Of a DNA stretch of 64,000 nt, positions 58,035 through 64,000 are shown piece by piece (positions within the stretch are counted from its first letter, which is position 1; each line of letters begins with the position of its first letter). The position numbers and the translations under genes are program-made. This stretch comes from Castor canadensis. Its lineage: Eukaryota > Chordata > Mammalia > Rodentia > Castoridae. The DNA lies in the NCBI RefSeq assembly GCF_047511655.1, contig NC_133397.1, positions 47,320,001 to 47,384,000 on the forward strand, given 5' to 3'. The notes under the pieces were generated by a model. It saw only the letters and a list, made by a program, of their open reading frames with translations. It was not told the origin of the DNA and did no database searches.

Positions 58035-58368
58035 GGTACATTTTCATGTGTTCATTGGCCATCTGGGTACCTGTTTTGTTAAGTGCTGGAGCAGGTCTTT
58101 TGACTTTTTAAAACAACTAGGTTCTTTACCTTTTTCTTACTGATATATAGGAGTTACTTATATAATGATGGGTATTCATTTTGAGAAATTCATCCTTAGG
58201 TTATTTCATCCTTGTACAAACATTGTAGTGTGCACTAACACAAACCTAGATGGTACAGCCTACTACACACCAAAGCCTTATGGTAGATACTGTCATATAT
58301 GTGGTTCATATTTAACCCCTATGTCATATACTATATATAAGTCCTTTGTCAAATCAATATTCCAGGAA

Positions 58369-58440
58369 TTGGGGTGTGGCACAAGTAGTAGAGTACCTGC
58401 CTAGCAAGTGTGAGGTCTTGAGTTCAAATCCCCAAAAATC
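58369..58440 (+). repeat. ID-like SINE monomer
   Basis: 'ggggtgtggcacaagtagta' and 'ttgagttcaaatcccc' in ID order. Confidence 0.82.
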
Positions 58441-58967
58441 TATGTTCCAAATACTTTCTCCAATTTTATAGCTTGCATTCATACTCTTAATGGTGTCTTT
58501 TGATGATTAGAAGTTTTTGATTCAATGAAACCAAGTCTATCAATCTTTTCCTTTAATCGTTAGAGCTTCCTGTGTGCTACTGATATTGTCTTCCAGAACA
58601 GTGCTGTCCAACAGAGCTCTCTGCATCATGGAAATATACTGCCCTAAATGGTAGCCCATTATCCACATTTGGCTGCTGGTCACTTGAAAGGTAGTTGGTG
58701 CAAATTGAATTTTATTTAATTTTAAATTAAATGTAAACAGTCACTATGGCTATGGTTGTCATTAAAGAATAGCACAGTTCCAGAGACTTTTATCATTTTA
58801 CCTTTCAATTTTCCATGGGAATTGATTTCATGAGGTATGGTCATAATCAACAATTCTTTTTTTTAATACAAATAACAGTTAACCCAGATCAATTACTGAA
58901 AAGCCTCTTTTAGAACCCAATGATCTAATGGCCCCCTTGTAATAAGTCATTTTGAAGGTGTTTCTGG

Positions 58968-59185
58968 ATTTTTTTTTTTTTTTAATGACAGTACCAAAGT
59001 TTGAACTCAGGGGCTTATGCTTGCTAGAAAGGTGCTCTACTACTTGAGCTGGCTGGGGACAGCCCTTTCTTATGTTGGGTATTTTTGTGTCTTTCTTTTT
59101 GCCTGGGGCTGGCTTTGAATCGCTATTCTCCTGATCTCTGCTTCTTGAGTAGTTAGGATGACTGGTATGAGCCACTAGCGCTCGG
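58968..59185 (-). repeat. Dimeric SINE, minus strand
   Basis: T-run, reversed ID ('accaaagtttgaactcaggg'), then reversed B1-like part ending 'ggtatgagccactagcgctc'. Confidence 0.85.
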
Positions 59186-59737
59186 CTGGACTCTATTTTG
59201 ATCCATTGGTCTTTCTTTATCCTTGTACGGTACCATACTGTTTTAATTGCTGATAGCATAAATTCTCCAATTTTGCTGTACTTCTTCAATATTGTCTTGG
59301 GTATTCTATGTCCTTTGCATTTCCATATTTGATTTTAGGACTGACTTGTCAGTTCTGTTAAAAACTTGCTGAGATTTGATTGAGATTATATTGATTGCAT
59401 AGATCAGTTTGGAAAGAATTGACATCTTTACTTCTAAACCATAACAAAAAATATTCCTCTATTTAGTTTTCTCAGTAATAGTTTGTAATTTTCTGGGAAG
59501 GTCTTGTCCATCTTTTGATGTTCATTTAAGATATTTGGTAGTTTTTGCTGCTATTTTAATTGGTATAGTTTTATTTTTCACTTTCAAATTACTTTGCTAG
59601 TATATAGAGATATAATTGATTTCTGTACATCGTTTTGAATCCAACAGCTTTGCTTAAAGTTCACTTATTAACTGTAATTGTCAGTAGAGTCTTGGGCTTT
59701 CTATGTGCACAATCACGTAGACCACAGATAATAATAG

Positions 59738-59822
59738 TTTTTTTGGTGGTACTGGGGTTTGGACTCAAGACTTCCTGCTTGCTAGGCAGGTGCTCTACCA
59801 CTTGAACCACACCTCTAGCCTG
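59738..59822 (-). repeat. ID-like SINE monomer, minus strand
   Basis: 'ggtggtactggggtttggac', 'gctaggcaggtgctctacca', 'cttgaaccacacctctagcc'. Well preserved. Confidence 0.9.
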
Positions 59823-60017
59823 ATAATGATAGTTTAATTTTTCCTTTTCAGTCCTTAAAAGCTTATGATTTTTTTCATGCCTTATTACAGAGGCAAGTAC
59901 TAACAGCAAGCATAATGTTAAGTAGAAGTAGCAGCACTACACATTGTCTTCCTTCTAATCCTAGAGGGAAAGCTTTCAGTATTTCTAGATAAATATGACT
60001 TTTGTGTTTTCTGCCAC

Positions 60018-60420
60018 ACTCTTCCTAATAGCCAAGTTATGGAATCAAGCCTAGTTGCTCATTGGCAGATGAATGGATAAAGAAAATGAGGTATATGTAT
60101 ACAATGGAGTTTTATTCAGCCACAAAAAGTGAAATTATGTCATTTACAAGAAAAATGGGTGGAACTGGAGATCATCATGTTAAATAAGCCAGACTCAGAC
60201 AAATACTGTATGCTTTCTCTCATATGAAGATTCTAGATTAAAAAAAAAAACAGACAAGAAAGTAGATAAAGGACTATTTGGGAAAATGGAGATGAGTGGG
60301 ATGGAAGAGAGGGGAAGAGACGATAATGGGGGTGGAATATGATCAAAGTACATTGTATAGATATATGAAAATTTCACAATTAAACCCATCATTTTGTACA
60401 ATTAACATACGATAATAAAA
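60018..60420 (+). repeat. Older rodent L1 3' end, plus strand, 5' truncated
   Basis: ORF2-tail sequence 'tagccaagttatggaatcaa', 'atgtatacaatggagtttta', then 3' UTR 'aagtacattgtatagatata' and 'acaattaaacccatcatttt', ending 'aataaaa'. It resembles the young L1 tail but is diverged. Confidence 0.8.
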
Positions 60421-60537
60421 CTAGGATGCTTGCTATAGGTTTTGTGTGTAAAACCTTTATCAGATTAAAAGTCTTTCTATTCTTAGTTGGTTAACAGTTT
60501 TTATCCTGAAAATATGTGAATGAGTTCTTATTTACCT

Positions 60538-60690
60538 CTTTTTTTTTTTTTTGGCAGTACTTAGGTTTTGAATTCAGCACTTTTCCACTTGCGACACACC
60601 TAGCCCTTTTTGCTTAAGTTATTTTTCAGATAGGGTTTTGCATTTTTTGCTCTGTCCCCACTGAGGTTGGCCTCTTATTTTTCTTACATG
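60538..60690 (-). repeat. Truncated dimeric or trimeric SINE, minus strand
   Basis: T-run, reversed ID (missing its centre) and the start of a B1-like unit ('cagatagggttttgcatttt'), then a break. Confidence 0.65.
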
Positions 60691-61222
60691 AAATGTAGCA
60701 TGTTACATGTACATTTTTACTTTGCATTATTCACTTAGCATAATCTTTGGGAAATCACTTCATGGTGTTTCCTTTGGGATTTCTCTGTTCTACTTTTTAA
60801 TTACTCCACTGTATGGAGGTATCATCATTCACTCAGCCAGCACCCTACATGAATGTAATTAGATTGTTTCCAGTATCTTGTAGTTACAAATAATGCAGTG
60901 AAGGATAATCTTATGTGTATGTGTTTTTGCATTTTGGAGGGATTTCTTTGGGTAAATCCTTAGGTTATGTTCTGGTAAATTTCTAAGAGGAGGTTTTGTA
61001 TTAAGCATAAATAGTTATGTAGTTTTGTTAAGTGTTGCCAAATGCTCCTCCATGGGGACTGAAATGTTTTGCCTTCCCTCCAGCAAGGAGAGTGCTTGTT
61101 TTTCCTTACTTTTGTTAATGGAATTTAATTTTTGCCAGTCTAATGGGTGGGATATGATACTTTAGTGTAGTTTCTGTTTAGATTTCTCTTATCAGTGAAG
61201 TTGATTATTTTCCATTGGAGAC

Positions 61223-61224
<2 letters not shown>

Positions 61225-61271
<47 letters not shown>
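61225..61271 (+). repeat. (TTA)n microsatellite
   Basis: About 15-16 perfect TTA units without interruption, so probably polymorphic in length. Confidence 0.95.
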
Positions 61272-61335
61272 GAATTGTCCATTCTTGGACTTCACACAGT
61301 TTTCTATTAGGTTTGCAGTCTTTTTTCTTTTAGTT

Positions 61336-61421
61336 TTTTTTTTTTCGTGGTACTGGCGTTTGAACTCAGGGCCTCACACTTGCTAAGCAAGCAATCTACC
61401 ACTTGAGCCACTCTCCCTGCA
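61336..61421 (-). repeat. ID-like SINE monomer, minus strand
   Basis: T-run, 'ggtactggcgtttgaactca', 'ctaccacttgagccactctc'. Confidence 0.88.
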
Positions 61422-61501
61422 GTCTTTTTTCTTGATTTTTTGGAAAAGCTCCTTATATGTTAGTGATAATAGTCCTTTATCTGGGATATATGCTAGTACA
61501 T

Positions 61502-61585
61502 ATTTTTTGGTGGTCCTGGAGTTTGAACTCAGGGCTTCACACTTGTGAAGCAGGCACTTTACTACTTGATCCACACCTCCAGTGT
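61502..61585 (-). repeat. ID-like SINE monomer, minus strand
   Basis: 'ggtggtcctggagtttgaac', 'gtgaagcaggcactttacta', 'cttgatccacacctccagt'. Same orientation as the copy 80 bp to the left. Confidence 0.88.
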
Positions 61586-61925
61586 CCAGATAAATATTTT
61601 TACTTTATTTTAGTGAGAAATCCTTTATTCACACCTACATTATAAAGTAATTCACCTGTGTTTTCTGCTAGTATGTATGGTTTCATTTCTTTTACACTTA
61701 CATGTCTAATCCATTTAGAATTTTTTTCTTTTGTGTTGTATGAAGAATAGAGTCAACATTTTATTTTAAAATGGCTATAGCATTCTTCTCAGGCCAGCTA
61801 TTAAAAAATCCTTTCCCCTAATAATTTGAGATACCACTTTATCAATACTAAAATTTCATACATAATTGGATATATTTCTAGATTTTCTATTCTACTTCAC
61901 ACTACCAGTGTAGTCACATTCCAGT

Positions 61926-64000
61926 ATGCACCTGGTAAGGTTTGATGAAATACCTGACAGTATGAATAAAAAATGTCAAGGGTGTACATGATGTTGCTTT
62001 CTGCCAAAGGAGATTTCATTTTATTTCATAGTGTGGGACAGATCAACTGAGTCATGAGCAGTTGAGATGATTTGGGGCTAGAACTCACCTGAAAACCAGG
62101 GCTTTACTGTGTGCTCTGACCTCCATCCAACATGTCTGTCTTCCACTGTGTGACTGCCACCATCTCTAGGTTTTTAAATTCTCTTAGCAGCTGTTTTGTG
62201 CTTGCTAAGAAAACTCATTCCATGAATGCACTAGTTAGGAATCAGCAGGTGCCTGAAGGAGAAACCCTGCAATGGTTACCTTTGCTCTCAGTACCATTTT
62301 TCTGAGTCTTGATCCTCTCTCTAGTGGAAGCAGCCTTGGAAACCCTGAATTTTAAGTTATGTTTCCCCAGTTTAGTGAGAGTATCACAAGCACTAGGTGG
62401 CTGCTTTCTGCTTAGCCTCTGGGCTCTGCACTGAGAAGTACTCCATGTCCTCAAGGATGAAAAGTGGGTACAGCACAGGCTTCCTGCAGGGCGCAGGGTG
62501 GTGCCTTTCTACCAGGACCTTGACCCCTCAAAATCTGTCTGTTTTGGTCTGTTCTTCAGTGCCTTCAGTTGTCTGTTTTCTTTCTTTAATTTCACTTAGC
62601 TTTTATAGTAGTTCTCAGTGGAAAAGTTGCTATAATAAAATCCATTCTGTCAAAGATGGATGGATGCATCTCTGTTAATATTAGTGGATTCCCATTCTGA
62701 TTCTTGTAATATACTTACATTTTTATGACTATAAGTGTGCTGTTTATCCAAGTTTGGGTTCTGATTTTATATTGTGTCCAACACTCTCCTTAACTACTTC
62801 CCTTGTATTTGCACAGAAGTCTGTTTCCTTTTCATAAATGATGTTTTCATGAGCGTTTTTCTGTAGAAGCTTTTTCTGGATTTGGGATTATTAATAAGTG
62901 GAGTTGCTTTCTTTGAAGTTTTTAGGAATTTCTCTTAATTCCTGCTCAAGCCATGTGCCATTGTTTGGGTCTCTTCTCATCATTGTTCTAGTCTTTTTGG
63001 GATTTTCAGTCGGCTCTTCCATTTTCAAAGTCTTTTTGGGATCTCCTGGATCTGTAATTGTAACCCAAATTTACATATCATTGTTTCCTATTTTCTGATA
63101 GATTTTTCAATTTTACCCTCCAAACTTTCTATCAAATTTTTATTTCTATTATCATATTTTAAATGTTTTAAAGTTCTTTTAAATGTATAGAATATTTCTT
63201 TTTTTTAGCTTCTCGCTCTTCTGCCACTATATTACAGTATCTCTCTTATTTCTCTGAGGATATCAGTTAATTTTCCCTCCCATCCCCTCTACTTCTCCAT
63301 TACCTTGGTGTTCCTTCTCTCCTAGAGATTTGCAGTGGTCTTTAACTTTTAGGTTAGAAGCTTTCATCCAATGATATTTTTGTGTGTGTTCAAGAGTCAC
63401 ACCCTGAAAAGTTGATTGGAAGCTTGTGACTTTACTGGAAGGGATTAAGGTGGCACACCAGCTTTGTTGCCAAATCCCCCTGCATGAGGATCTGTACCTT
63501 ATCTGTATTCTCCCCACTACCCTGTATTTCCTCCAACTTTTTTCAGTGGGAGATGCCAGTATGTTAGAACTGAGAAGCACTTTCTCTTGTGTCAGTCAGT
63601 TTCCCCAGAAAGGAACCCCCCAGTCTCTTGGGGAGTGGCCTGACTGCCAGTGTTCCAGTAACCAAGGAGAGAGGGGTTTTATGGTTCAGAAGGCCAACTC
63701 TCAAGCTCCAGGGTGGACCTCAGCAGGGCGGCCTTCCCAGAGAGGAAAACCCCAGACCTTTGCCAACATGGTCTGGGGAGCTAACTGTTCTTTATATGAG
63801 CTCTCAGCTACTTCTACTTGTATTCCACCTGCCACACCTGCCCTGAGCCTTTCCTGGCATCCACCCTCCTCCTCCTTCACCCTGGGGGCTGAGATTTCTA
63901 GGGCTATAAAATCAGTCACCACTTACTCATTTGCCTTCAGGCTCTTTTTTCTTCTTTTCATACGTTCTCTTTGTGGGTTTGTATCTCTTAAAATAATGCA
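61926..64000. other. Intronic DNA, nothing recognised
   Basis: About 2 kb without a repeat, exon or motif I can support. Short frames (for example 62397-62678 and 63263-63580) have no recognisable domain. Confidence 0.35.

Larger units (their letters stand above)
58036..59990 (-). repeat. Relic L1 ORF2 region, minus strand, with SINE insertions
   Basis: Antisense ORF2 sequence in order: 'tgtgttcattggccatctgg', 'ttactgatatataggagtta', 'gtaccatactgttttaattg', 'tggtatagttttatttttca'. Split by SINEs at 58369-58438, 58968-59185 and 59738-59820. No frame survives. Confidence 0.7.
60691..61925 (-). repeat. Relic L1 (L1M-type), with SINE insertions
   Basis: 'tcacttagcataatctttgg', 'ttagattgtttccagtatct', 'tgggtggga' and later 'gagataccactttatcaata' run in antisense L1 order. 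Two ID SINEs and a TTA microsatellite interrupt it. Confidence 0.6.

Overview
This is mammalian nuclear DNA: CG-poor overall, packed with LINE-1, SINE, MIR, L2 and MaLR repeats, with CG-rich promoter sequence only around 31.3-33.1 kb. The SINEs are ID-type tRNA-derived units alone or fused to B1/7SL-like units, which points to a rodent. Their layout and the young L1 family fit a castorimorph (beaver or kangaroo-rat group) or squirrel-related rodent. I favour a castorimorph from memory of its SINEs, not from any search.

One host gene is supported. Exon 1 of EML6 (EMAP-like 6, a microtubule-associated WD40 protein) is at 33079-33275 on the plus strand and ends in a clean splice donor. The rest of the window (33276-64000) reads as EML6 intron 1, because no further exon was recognised. 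Upstream are two CG-rich islands. The proximal one (about 32630-33110) holds the leader, a CGG tract and a 26-codon upstream ORF. The distal one (about 31290-32000) carries two ZNF143/SBS-like sites and may be a separate promoter.

Upstream of EML6 the main feature is a pair of full-length LINE-1 elements placed head to head, 5' end to 5' end, about 160 bp apart. The minus-strand copy (2245-9158) is decayed. The plus-strand copy (9318-16353) has uninterrupted ORF1 (400 aa) and ORF2 (1272 aa) with all the endonuclease and reverse-transcriptase catalytic residues I checked, so it looks recent and possibly competent. Its 5' UTR carries a YY1-like site, two strong sense splice donors and a long antisense ORF comparable in position to primate L1 ORF0. 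A third, 5'-truncated L1 of the same kind lies at 54505-56818 inside the intron.

The remainder is older repeats (relic L1, L2, MIR, two or three MaLR LTRs), about 40 SINEs, microsatellites and unannotatable single-copy DNA. I found no rRNA, functional tRNA, CRISPR, phage or bacterial-type feature. Repeat borders are read by eye and are usually good to within 5-20 bp.
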